DNA from: Acidaminococcales bacterium
Lineage (GTDB): Bacteria; Bacillota; Negativicutes; Acidaminococcales; JAISLQ01
Assembly: GCA_031275255.1 (NCBI GenBank)
Contig: JAISPA010000008.1
Location: forward strand, 1-9,407
Length of the DNA stretch: 9,407 bases
Reading direction: 5' to 3'
Positions 1 through 6,259 of this stretch are shown in pieces (the first letter of the stretch is position 1; every line of letters begins with the position of its first letter). Made by a program: the position numbers and the translations under genes. Below the pieces are notes generated by a model, which made no database searches, was not told where the DNA came from, and worked only from the letters and a program-made list of their open reading frames with translations.

Positions 1-663
1 CATTTTGTTTTGTATGCGCATAAGTTCAAACTGCAAGTCGTTTTTCACTAAAGGGTCAAGCGCCGAAAAGGCTTCATCCATTAAAAGAATATCCGGATCG
101 TTGGCCAGGGCGCGGGCAATGCCGACCCTCTGCTTCATGCCGCCGGACAGCTTGTTTATCGGCGTATCTTCATAGCCTTCGAGCCCGACCATCGCCAGCA
201 TTTCCGTGCCTTTAGCTTCGCGCGTTCCTTTGACAATCCAGCGCACTTCAAGGCCGTAGAAGACATTCGCCAGGACGTTCCTGTGCGTCATCAGCCCAAA
301 ATTCTGGAACACCATCGCGATTTTCGTCCGCCGCAATTCCAGCAACCGGCGCTCGCCATAGGCCGTAACATTCTCGCCTTCGATGAACACCTGGCCAAAG
401 GTGGGAGGGTTGAGCATATTGATGCAGCGCAAAATGGTTGATTTTCCTGAGCCGGAAAGTCCTATGAGGACAAATATTTCCCCGCGCCCAGCTTCGAAGG
501 AAATATCCACCGCCGCTGCCGTAACGCCGGTCTTCTCCAACACAGCTTCATTGTTCGCGCCTTTTTGCAGCATCCGCAGGGCGGCGTTTTTATCGACGGC
601 AAACTCGCGCGCGCGGTAAAATTTATAAAGGTTTTTAACTTCTACAATCGCCGGAACGCTCAC
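1..663 (-). CDS. Glycine betaine/osmoprotectant ABC transporter ATPase (ProV/OpuAA type), partial
   Basis: This is the ATP-hydrolysing subunit that powers uptake of a compatible solute such as glycine betaine. The first 221 codons are present and the C-terminus lies beyond the left edge, so possible C-terminal CBS domains cannot be assessed. I read the start as GTG at 663, 5 nt after the permease stop, with the AAGGAG of the ribosome site inside the end of the permease gene. The protein shows Walker A (GLSGSGKST), the Q-loop (FQNFGL), a signature in the ProV-typical form LSGGMKQR, and Walker B with D-loop (LLMDEAFSALDP). The segment NNEAVLEKTG ahead of the nucleotide-binding core is also typical of the ProV/OpuAA branch rather than of polar amino-acid ATPases. 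It is the third gene of an operon reading lipoprotein, permease, ATPase. The family is well supported; the exact solute is inferred. Confidence 0.9.
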   Translation of the reverse strand, partial: MSVPAIVEVKNLYKFYRAREFAVDKNAALRMLQKGANNEAVLEKTGVTAAAVDISFEAGRGEIFVLIGLSGSGKSTILRCINMLNPPTFGQVFIEGENVTAYGERRLLELRRTKIAMVFQNFGLMTHRNVLANVFYGLEVRWIVKGTREAKGTEMLAMVGLEGYEDTPINKLSGGMKQRVGIARALANDPDILLMDEAFSALDPLVKNDLQFELMRIQNKM

Positions 664-668
664 CCTTA

Positions 669-1523
669 TCACCTCTCCTTGCTCATGCTCTGGGTAAGGC
701 GGTCGATGATTATGGCAATGATGACGATAGAGACGCCGGCGATTATGCCGCGCCCGGATTCGGTACGGTTGATGGCGATAAGCACTTCCATCCCGAGGCC
801 GTTCGCGCCGATCATCGCGCAGGTTACCACCATGCCGACGGTCATCATCATCGTTTGGTTGACGCCGGCCATGATCGTGGGCTTCGCCTGCGGTATCTGC
901 ACCTTCAAAAGCGTCTGCCAGCGCGATGAGCCAAACGCTTTCGCCGCCTCCGTAACTTCCGGGTCCACCTGCCTTATGCCGTGGCTGGTCAGCCGTATGA
1001 TCGGCACTACCGAATAAACAAAGGTTGCCAGCACCGCCGGCGCCTTGCCCGGCCCCATAAGCATGACCGCCGGTATCATGTAGACGAAAACCGGCATGGT
1101 CTGCATAGCGTCAAGCACAGGCCGCAGACAGGCTTCCGCCCGGCGCGCGGTGGATACGAATACCCCGACCGGAAAACCGAAAAGCAGGGAAAAAAACACC
1201 GCCGTGATAACTACGGAAAGAGTTTCGTTCATCATCTCCCAATAACCGAAAATACCAACGGCCAGGAGCATCACGCCGTACAGGGCGGCGCTTTTCGCCC
1301 GGCCGGTCAGCCGCCGGGCGGCGGCCATCACAATGATAATAAACAGCCACCAGGGAATATAAGAGATCGTTTGATAGACAAGCCCGATGAAAGCATTTAA
1401 AAAACCCTTGAATATAGCGAAAAAATCGCTGTAATGTATATTAAGATAACGCATAAAAGCGTCAATATCGTCGGTAAAATCCAAACGCAGCCATTGCGGG
1501 AAATTTATCAGCCATTCGTGCAT
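669..1523 (-). CDS. Glycine betaine/proline-type ABC transporter permease (ProW/OpuAB type)
   Basis: This inner-membrane channel subunit of a compatible-solute importer has 284 residues. I chose the ATG at 1523 because GGGGAGG lies 5 nt upstream; a longer in-frame start at 1592 would overlap the preceding gene and lacks this support. The N-terminal 40 residues are amphipathic, followed by hydrophobic segments at roughly 41-67, 80-96, 102-125, 146-166, 212-240 and 258-275. The cytoplasmic EAA loop that docks on the ATPase is clear at about 179-201 (EVTEAAKAFGSS, then an IP pair). The TGA stop is 5 nt before the ATPase GTG, and the start is 17 nt after the lipoprotein stop, so all three genes are probably cotranscribed and coupled. 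The length and EAA sequence fit ProW/OpuAB permeases. Confidence 0.9.
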   Translation of the reverse strand: MHEWLINFPQWLRLDFTDDIDAFMRYLNIHYSDFFAIFKGFLNAFIGLVYQTISYIPWWLFIIIVMAAARRLTGRAKSAALYGVMLLAVGIFGYWEMMNETLSVVITAVFFSLLFGFPVGVFVSTARRAEACLRPVLDAMQTMPVFVYMIPAVMLMGPGKAPAVLATFVYSVVPIIRLTSHGIRQVDPEVTEAAKAFGSSRWQTLLKVQIPQAKPTIMAGVNQTMMMTVGMVVTCAMIGANGLGMEVLIAINRTESGRGIIAGVSIVIIAIIIDRLTQSMSKER

Positions 1524-1540
1524 AAATACCTCCCCAAATA

Positions 1541-2536
1541 CTATTTTGCAACATATTCGCGCACCATCCGGGCCTTGTCCGCAGGCAGCCATTTATCCAG
1601 CATGTCAGGATGCTTTTTCAGCATATATTTGGCGACGTTGGCATAATCGGCCTTGTTGTTTTGCATATAGGCGAGGGCTTCCGCCGTGTAACCGCTTGAA
1701 GTACGGTATTTTTTCAAAAAATCGGTGAACTCCGGCTCGCGGGCAATAAACTTTTTGTTGGCGACTACCGCCACCGGCACGGACGGGAATTCGGTCTTGC
1801 CGGCGTGAAAATCCTCTTCAGTGCTGTAAGGCGCGTCCTTTAACAGTACCAGATCGTATTTTCCCGTTACCCAGGTCGGCTCCCAAAGATAGCCGGCGAT
1901 CGGCTGCCCCCTGTCGTAGGCCGCCACGAAAGCAGCGTACATGGTCGCTTCCGATCCCGGGCGGAAATATATGAAATTTTCGTTGAGCCGGTAATGATTA
2001 AACTTTTTTAATGTTATATTGTCAACTATCCAGCCGGGTATCGCGCCGTAAATACGCCCTTTGCCGGGATTTTCCTCGTCCCGGAAAACCTGCGGGTACC
2101 GTTTTAAATCCGCCACCGTCACAAGCCCGGGAGCGGCGGCTTTTATGCCGCGTTGTGCATCGCCTTCTATAACATAGCGCGGCACGTATATGCCTTGCCG
2201 GTTATCGTCAAAATTAATGCCCAGTTCAACAATTGAACCTGTCTTCAAGTCGTCTTTGTAAGTTGCTATATTGCTTGTCCAAGTTTCGAGGTTCACGTCA
2301 ATGTCGCCGCGCAAAAGCGCGGTATACGTAACCGGCGTAGAACCAGTTACTACCTCGGTTTTCATATTATAGGCTTTTTCAGAGATTATTTTTACAATTT
2401 CATTGTGTATACGGATGCTGTCCCAGCCGGCGTCCGTAAGCACTACTTTCTTCCCCCCGCCCGCGCCGGGGCCGCTGCAGGCTGTATTTATAAAAATCAT
2501 CGCCGCGGCCGTCAAAAACCATAAAATCCTCCTCAT
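1541..2536 (-). CDS. Glycine betaine-type ABC transporter substrate-binding lipoprotein (OpuAC/ProX type)
   Basis: This extracytoplasmic binding protein captures a quaternary-ammonium osmolyte and delivers it to the permease encoded next. It has 331 residues from the ATG at 2536, which has GGGAGG 7-8 nt upstream; the in-frame ATGs at 2551 and 2542 lie before or too near that site. The N-terminus is a lipoprotein signal (RR, hydrophobic stretch, then NTAC with Cys20 as the lipidation site; Asn at -3 is slightly atypical). The mature part has the OpuAC-family pattern: GWDS near residue 37, a GDIDVNLETW segment near 78-86, GW at 168-169 and LWEPTW at 217-222. Trp38, Trp86, Trp169, Trp218 and Trp222 are candidates for the aromatic cage that binds a trimethylammonium group; which of them form the cage is inferred. 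It is the first gene of the operon, directly behind a promoter. Confidence 0.9.
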   Translation of the reverse strand: MRRILWFLTAAAMIFINTACSGPGAGGGKKVVLTDAGWDSIRIHNEIVKIISEKAYNMKTEVVTGSTPVTYTALLRGDIDVNLETWTSNIATYKDDLKTGSIVELGINFDDNRQGIYVPRYVIEGDAQRGIKAAAPGLVTVADLKRYPQVFRDEENPGKGRIYGAIPGWIVDNITLKKFNHYRLNENFIYFRPGSEATMYAAFVAAYDRGQPIAGYLWEPTWVTGKYDLVLLKDAPYSTEEDFHAGKTEFPSVPVAVVANKKFIAREPEFTDFLKKYRTSSGYTAEALAYMQNNKADYANVAKYMLKKHPDMLDKWLPADKARMVREYVAK

Positions 2537-2590
2537 TAACATACCTCCCATCTTTTCGCTTGCGCTTTTATAATAATTTTGTATAATTAT

Positions 2591-2618
2591 TTTATAATAT
2601 TTGCAATATTTTTGTCAA
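2591..2618 (-). promoter_or_regulatory. Sigma-70-type promoter of the osmoprotectant transporter operon
   Basis: On the minus strand a perfect -35 TTGACA (2618-2613) is followed after 16 bp by TATAAA (2596-2591), with TAAAAT overlapping at 18 bp. The predicted start near 2584 would give a leader of about 48 nt before the lipoprotein ATG. The region is very AT-rich. Confidence 0.7.
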
Positions 2619-2674
2619 CTTGCCGGATTTATTAAATTGTATTTACAGTTTTATTATGTTAATAAAAATTTATA

Positions 2675-2708
2675 AAACAAATATAAATATTAATATTTAT
2701 ATTTGTTT
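2675..2708. repeat. Perfect 34-bp AT-rich palindrome abutting the rqcH ribosome binding site
   Basis: The 17-base arm AAACAAATATAAATATT (2675-2691) is followed with no spacer by its exact reverse complement (2692-2708). It ends 1 nt before the GGAGG at 2710-2714 that serves rqcH. A TATAAA at 2671-2676 overlaps its left edge, but I see no convincing -35 for it. It could be an operator across the rqcH start region or a hairpin in the mRNA leader next to the Shine-Dalgarno. It is not a terminator, because it lacks a GC-rich stem. Confidence 0.75.
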
Positions 2709-2719
2709 CGGAGGTCAAA

Positions 2720-4462
2720 ATGAACCTTGAAGGCGTTACTTTATCTGTATTGCGAGAATTTATTGCCGGGGAACTCCTCAACGGCCGTATCGACAAAGTG
2801 GCGCAGCCGGGCCGGCTTGCGCTGCTTTTGCGCGTAAGGAACCGTCAGAAAAATTTTTATCTTTACATAACCTGCCAGGGCGGCGCTCCCCACATGCGGC
2901 TAACGGACGGTCAGCCTCCCGGCGCCGACGCGCCGGCGGCCTTTTGCATGCTGCTGCGCAAACATATCGAAAACGGCCGCATAACCGCCATAGAACAGGA
3001 AACCCTGGAGCGGGCGATCAGGTTTGATATAGATGTGCTGGGTGTCGGCAGAAATATCATTACGAAAAATTTAATCATTGAGCTGACCGGCAAAAGCAGC
3101 AACATAATTTTGGCCCGGGATGGGATTATAATTGATTGCGCCAGGCATATCGGCGAGAATTTGAACAGATTCCGGCAAATGCTGCCAGGCCGCCCTTATC
3201 TTCCTCCGCCGCCGCAAAGCGGCGGCAATATCCTGACAGAGGACGCCAGGTCTATAGCGGAAAACATTGCCGGGACGCAGCTTCCGCTCTCGGCGGCCGT
3301 ACTCAAAGCGACGGTGGGAATAGGACCCTTTTCCGCCCGGGAAATCATCTGGCGCTCCGGATTGCCGCCTTCCATGCCCGCGCCGGCAATGGACGCGCAC
3401 GATACAGCCGCCTTGTCCGAGGCTATCGAGAGCATCGCCGCCCCGATAAAAGAAAAAACCGCGCCAATCACCGTCGCCGTTAAAGATGAAAATCTTATCG
3501 CCGCCGTAGTGCCTTACAAACCGGAACATCTGGGAAAAATCACTTTAAAAAGCTTTCCCGATATCAACGAAGCCATAGCCTTCGCGGCCGAATTAAAAAA
3601 AATCCCTGCCGCAGAAAACGCCCGTTTGCTGAAATTCGTCAAAAACGAAGAAGCCCGCACGGAGAAAAAACTCGCGCTGCTGGCGGAGGAATACAAAAAC
3701 GCGGCCAACGCCGAAGATTTCAAAAATGTCGCCGACAATCTCATGGAGCGGCTTTATCTCCTTAAAAAGGGCATGGAGCGCTACGCCTTTACCGATACCG
3801 GCACAGGCCGGCCGATCGAGGCGTCCCTTAAAGCCGGGCTGAGCCCGGCCGAAAACGCGCAGCGCTATTACAAACTATATAACAAAGCCAAGCGCGCGGC
3901 CGGCAATTTAGAGCAGCAAACAGCGGAAGGGGAAAACCTGCTGGAATATTTGGCCGGCGTAAGATTTTCCATCGAAAACGCGCAATCGGCGGACGAGCTG
4001 TCGGAAATAAAGAACGAATTGGCGGCCGGCGGCCTTTGGAAAGAAAAAACAGCCAAAACCGCCAAACTCCCGCCGTCCAGCCCGCTGAAAATAAAACTGG
4101 CTTCCGGCGCCTGCGTCTTTGTCGGAAAGAACAACAGGCAAAATGATCTTTTGACTTTCAAGATCGCGCGCGCCGGCGATATTTGGCTGCACGCCAAGAA
4201 CATCCCCGGTTCGCACGTCATATTGCAATGCGGCGGCAAGGCCGCGGACGACGACGATCTGGCCGCCGCCGCCCATCTGGCGGCATGGTTCAGCAAGGCC
4301 CGCGCCTCTTCCGGCGTCCCCGTAGACTATGTCGCGCGCCGTCATGTGCGTAAACCCGCTGGCGGCAAGCCCGGCTTTGTACTGTATGAAAACCAGAAGA
4401 CCCTGCAAATCACGGCGAATGAAGATTTTATCAGCCAACTGCTGAAACAGGCGGTAAATTGA
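2720..4462 (+). CDS. rqcH: RqcH/Rqc2-family (NFACT) ribosome-associated quality-control protein
   Basis: RqcH binds stalled 50S subunits that carry peptidyl-tRNA and recruits tRNA-Ala, so that alanine tails mark the nascent chain for degradation; older names are FbpA, YloA and fibronectin-binding protein. The 580-residue length is normal for the family. Domains are NFACT-N (about 1-170, with AFCMLLRKHIENGRI and the IELTGKSSNIIL segment), a helix-hairpin-helix region (about 185-220, VGIGPFSAREI), a long coiled coil (about 295-435, with LYLLKKG), and NFACT-R (about 457-560, with VGKNNRQND, DIWLHAKNIPGSHV and RHVRKP). GGAGG lies 5 nt before the ATG. The gene is transcribed alone, divergent from the transporter operon and convergent with fabK. 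The acidic residue at position 4 and that at 97 in LER are both Glu, where I recall Asp in characterised homologues. Confidence 0.95.
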   Translation: MNLEGVTLSVLREFIAGELLNGRIDKVAQPGRLALLLRVRNRQKNFYLYITCQGGAPHMRLTDGQPPGADAPAAFCMLLRKHIENGRITAIEQETLERAIRFDIDVLGVGRNIITKNLIIELTGKSSNIILARDGIIIDCARHIGENLNRFRQMLPGRPYLPPPPQSGGNILTEDARSIAENIAGTQLPLSAAVLKATVGIGPFSAREIIWRSGLPPSMPAPAMDAHDTAALSEAIESIAAPIKEKTAPITVAVKDENLIAAVVPYKPEHLGKITLKSFPDINEAIAFAAELKKIPAAENARLLKFVKNEEARTEKKLALLAEEYKNAANAEDFKNVADNLMERLYLLKKGMERYAFTDTGTGRPIEASLKAGLSPAENAQRYYKLYNKAKRAAGNLEQQTAEGENLLEYLAGVRFSIENAQSADELSEIKNELAAGGLWKEKTAKTAKLPPSSPLKIKLASGACVFVGKNNRQNDLLTFKIARAGDIWLHAKNIPGSHVILQCGGKAADDDDLAAAAHLAAWFSKARASSGVPVDYVARRHVRKPAGGKPGFVLYENQKTLQITANEDFISQLLKQAVN

Positions 4463-4707
4463 ACGAGGATTCATACCGTCTAAAATCACGGCATCTTTGC
4501 GGCTGGTTTGCCACACTGCTTTGTTTGATACCGTACCCCGGCTAAAACCACCGAAGCCGCCGCTGTTTCTCAGCGAAGCCGGGAAAGGGGGAATTTACCT
4601 ACTTGCGCCGCTTGTTTTAAGACGAGTCCGTGCCGGTACGCCGGCTTTCCGGCGCGGGCGAATTGGTTTTCATCCTTTGCCGGCAGACATTTTGCCCTGT
4701 GTTCATG
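4463..4707. other. Non-coding spacer after rqcH with a dispersed-repeat copy
   Basis: I see no credible gene here. The stretch holds one copy of the 33-nt sequence shared in inverted orientation with 6188-6220, a small GC hairpin CGCCGG-CTTT-CCGGCG at 4639-4654, and low-complexity GC-rich sequence. Open frames starting near 4497 on the plus strand and 4516 on the minus strand look like translations of repeat DNA: they lack ribosome sites and recognisable domains. Confidence 0.55.
4491..4523 (+). repeat. Dispersed 33-nt repeat, copy 1
   Basis: This segment matches the reverse complement of 6188-6220 at 32 of 33 positions (mismatch at 4519). The core is GGCTGGTTTGCCACAC. This copy lacks the second hairpin arm that follows in the other copy. 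Confidence 0.8.
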
Positions 4708-4738
4708 AAAACACCCCCGCCTTAGGCGGGGGTGTTTT
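4708..4738. terminator. Bidirectional intrinsic terminator between rqcH and fabK
   Basis: A perfect 14-bp inverted repeat (AAAACACCCCCGCC, loop TTA, then its complement) has a GC-rich core flanked by A4 and T4. It can therefore terminate the rqcH transcript on the plus strand and the fabK transcript on the minus strand. It lies 47 nt past the fabK stop and about 245 nt past the rqcH stop, between two convergent genes. Confidence 0.9.
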
Positions 4739-4785
4739 GCGTTTTGCCGCTATTTTCCGCGGCCGCTTGTAATTTTTGGACACGT

Positions 4786-5736
4786 TCATTCCAAACTGAG
4801 TTTAATTTTTCCCGCTTCCGCCAGCGTCCGTTCGGCTTCGGCGATTATATCCTCGATCACCTGTTTGCAGGTCTTTATGCTGTCCAAGGGGTACAGGCTC
4901 TGTCCGACTTGTACCGCTCCGTTGTTTATGTCGCCTTCGACCGAGGCTAAACGGTTGGTGCCGGTAGCCAGCCGGTTGAGTTCTTCCTGCGGCGCGCCGC
5001 TGATCTCTTTGGCCAAAAACCGGGCGGTAAAATCATTTTTCAGGCAACGCACGCCGCTGTTGCGCGAATAACCCGTTACCACCGAATCCGTATCGACCGC
5101 CTCAATTACCCTGCGTTTAAAAGCGGGATGCACCGGGCACTCTTCCGTAAGCAGGAACCTTGAACCCATTTGGATGCCGGAAGCGCCCATCAGCAGGGCG
5201 GCGGCCATTCCCCGGCCGTCAACTATGCCGCCGGCGGCGATGATCGGTATTTTCACTTTTGGCGGCACATTGCTCAAAAGGGCCATCGTCGTCAGCGATC
5301 CTATATGGCCGCCGCCTTCCATGCCTTCTATGACAAAAGCGTCGGCGCCTTTTTCCTCTACTCTTTGCGCCAATTTTACATTGGGAATTACCGGGATGAT
5401 TTTAATACCGGCCTTTTTGAATTTTTCAAAATGCGGCACGGGGTTTCCCGCTCCCAAAGTTACAAAAGCTACCTTCTCCGCGCATACCGCGTCGATTATT
5501 TCACCGACGTTGGGCGCAAGCAAGACAACATTGACGCCGAAAGGCTTATCGGTCAGGCTCTTGGCTTTACGGATCTGCTCAACGGTCCATTCCACCGTCC
5601 GGCCGCCTGTGCCGATAATGCCCGCGCCACCGGCGTTGGAAACGGCCGCCGCCAGCCCGGCGTCTGATGACCAGGCCATTCCGCCCTGAATTATCGGATA
5701 TTTTATCCCTAAAAGTTTGGTAAACCTGTTTTCCAT
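4786..5736 (-). CDS. fabK: FMN-dependent enoyl-ACP reductase II (FabK)
   Basis: FabK reduces trans-2-enoyl-ACP in the last step of each fatty-acid elongation cycle, using FMN and NAD(P)H, in the cytoplasm. It belongs to the nitronate monooxygenase-like TIM-barrel family. I chose the ATG at 5736, with GGGGAG 9 nt upstream; a TTG at 5742 is only 3 nt from that site. The 316-residue protein shows the N-terminal YPIIQGGMAW, AAAVSNAGG at about 29-37, the GVNV segment near 67, EGMEGGGHIG with His144 (the position of the FabK catalytic-site histidine), the phosphate-binding IPIIAAGGIVDGRG at 163-176 and MGSRFLLTEE at 190-199. EGME..GGHIG and the SRFLLTEECPVHPAFK region favour FabK over a true nitronate monooxygenase. 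No other fatty-acid genes are adjacent, unlike many Firmicute fab clusters. It is transcribed alone from its own promoter. Confidence 0.87.
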   Translation of the reverse strand: MENRFTKLLGIKYPIIQGGMAWSSDAGLAAAVSNAGGAGIIGTGGRTVEWTVEQIRKAKSLTDKPFGVNVVLLAPNVGEIIDAVCAEKVAFVTLGAGNPVPHFEKFKKAGIKIIPVIPNVKLAQRVEEKGADAFVIEGMEGGGHIGSLTTMALLSNVPPKVKIPIIAAGGIVDGRGMAAALLMGASGIQMGSRFLLTEECPVHPAFKRRVIEAVDTDSVVTGYSRNSGVRCLKNDFTARFLAKEISGAPQEELNRLATGTNRLASVEGDINNGAVQVGQSLYPLDSIKTCKQVIEDIIAEAERTLAEAGKIKLSLE

Positions 5737-5810
5737 TTTCAAACACTCCCCTTTTTCACAAAAAAATTTGCTTTTATTTCCGAAACAATACCGCCCGCGC
5801 CCAAAAACAC

Positions 5811-5843
5811 ATGCCCCGACGCCCGCCTATAGAGTCGGGGCAT
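5811..5843 (-). terminator. Terminator-like hairpin in the fabK leader (distal)
   Basis: A 10-bp perfect stem (ATGCCCCGAC pairing with GTCGGGGCAT) encloses a 13-nt loop. On the minus strand GTG and T5 (5807-5803) follow, about 70 nt before the fabK start. A T7 run precedes the stem. The position inside the leader, downstream of the predicted promoter, fits an attenuator. Confidence 0.55.
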
Positions 5844-5867
5844 AAAAAAACAGTTAGGTTCATTGAT

Positions 5868-5903
5868 AAAAAAACGCAGCCAACCGTTTGCACAAGAGCT
5901 GCG
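5868..5903 (-). terminator. Terminator-like hairpin in the fabK leader (proximal)
   Basis: On the minus strand CGCAGC (5903-5898) pairs with GCTGCG (5880-5875) across a 17-nt loop, directly followed by T7 (5874-5868). An outer helix TTGATAA (5916-5910) with TTATCAA (5869-5863) would enclose it and absorb part of the T run. It lies about 20-55 nt after the predicted transcription start. Confidence 0.5.
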
Positions 5904-5929
5904 CCATCGTTATCAACCGTCCCTTTTGC

Positions 5930-5938
5930 ATTATAACA
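5930..5938 (-). promoter_or_regulatory. Extended -10 promoter for the fabK leader
   Basis: On the minus strand TGTTATAAT is a perfect TATAAT (5935-5930) with the TGN extension (5938-5936). No good -35 lies 16-18 bp upstream, which an extended -10 promoter can tolerate. The predicted start near 5924 gives a leader of about 190 nt before fabK. Confidence 0.55.
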
Positions 5939-6173
5939 CAAACCGGCCGCAATTAAAAGGTCTATAACACGGCGATTGCCGCCGCAGACAGCCGGCGGCG
6001 GGGAAAAGTCAAAACCAAAATAAGGCAATCAATACTGTCCCCCGGTTAAAACATGGATGAGACTTGCGAGTTGGGTTGCTGCCCTGCGCGGCGCAAAACA
6101 CAGGCGAATCCGGGCGGAGCGCCTGCCTTCCCCGGCACATTCGGTATTTGGCCGTACTTGGCCGGTAAAATGC

Positions 6174-6211
6174 CGGCTGGTTTGCCGCAAAGAAGTGTGG
6201 CAAACCAGCCG
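6174..6211. repeat. 13-bp hairpin element (REP-like)
   Basis: CGGCTGGTTTGCC (6174-6186) and its exact complement (6199-6211) flank a 12-nt loop. There is no T run on either side, so I do not call it an intrinsic terminator, although it lies downstream of the activase gene and could stabilise its mRNA 3' end. Confidence 0.75.
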
Positions 6212-6220
6212 CAAAGATGC
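6188..6220 (-). repeat. Dispersed 33-nt repeat, copy 2
   Basis: The reverse complement matches 4491-4523 at 32 of 33 positions. In this copy the right arm of the 6174-6211 hairpin falls within the repeat, so the pair of loci share half of the hairpin in inverted orientation about 1.7 kb apart, with fabK between. Confidence 0.8.
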
Positions 6221-6259
6221 TTTAATTTCAGCCGGGGAAAGTATTAAACGTAACTTTTG

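Larger units (their letters stand above)
5737..6259. other. Long non-coding region: fabK leader, then repeat-rich spacer
   Basis: The part at 5737-5940 is the putative fabK promoter and structured leader. The part at about 5941-6259 lies downstream of the activase gene and has no credible coding sequence. It contains a 13-bp hairpin (6174-6211), a smaller GCCGG/CCGGC hairpin just before it (6161-6176), and a repeat copy. Several overlapping open frames here, on both strands, lack ribosome sites and domains. Confidence 0.55.

Noticed and set aside
1111..1350. Open frames of 60-200 residues antisense to or out of frame with the transporter, rqcH, fabK and MFS genes
   Set aside because: They overlap genes with clear family motifs, have arginine- or alanine-rich translations typical of shadow frames in GC-rich DNA, and lack ribosome sites.
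4497..4772. Open frame of 91 residues beginning MRLVCHT
   Set aside because: A similar start (MRLVCHTS) occurs on the minus strand at 6214 because both lie in the same dispersed repeat. It has no ribosome site, runs through the terminator hairpin and shows no domain.
5774..6028. Open frame of 84 residues on the minus strand upstream of fabK
   Set aside because: It spans the predicted fabK promoter and both leader hairpins, has no ribosome site and no recognisable domain; the structure explains the region better.
6174..6211. Intrinsic terminator for hpdA
   Set aside because: The stem is strong, but no T run follows on the minus strand, so it is listed as a repeat hairpin.
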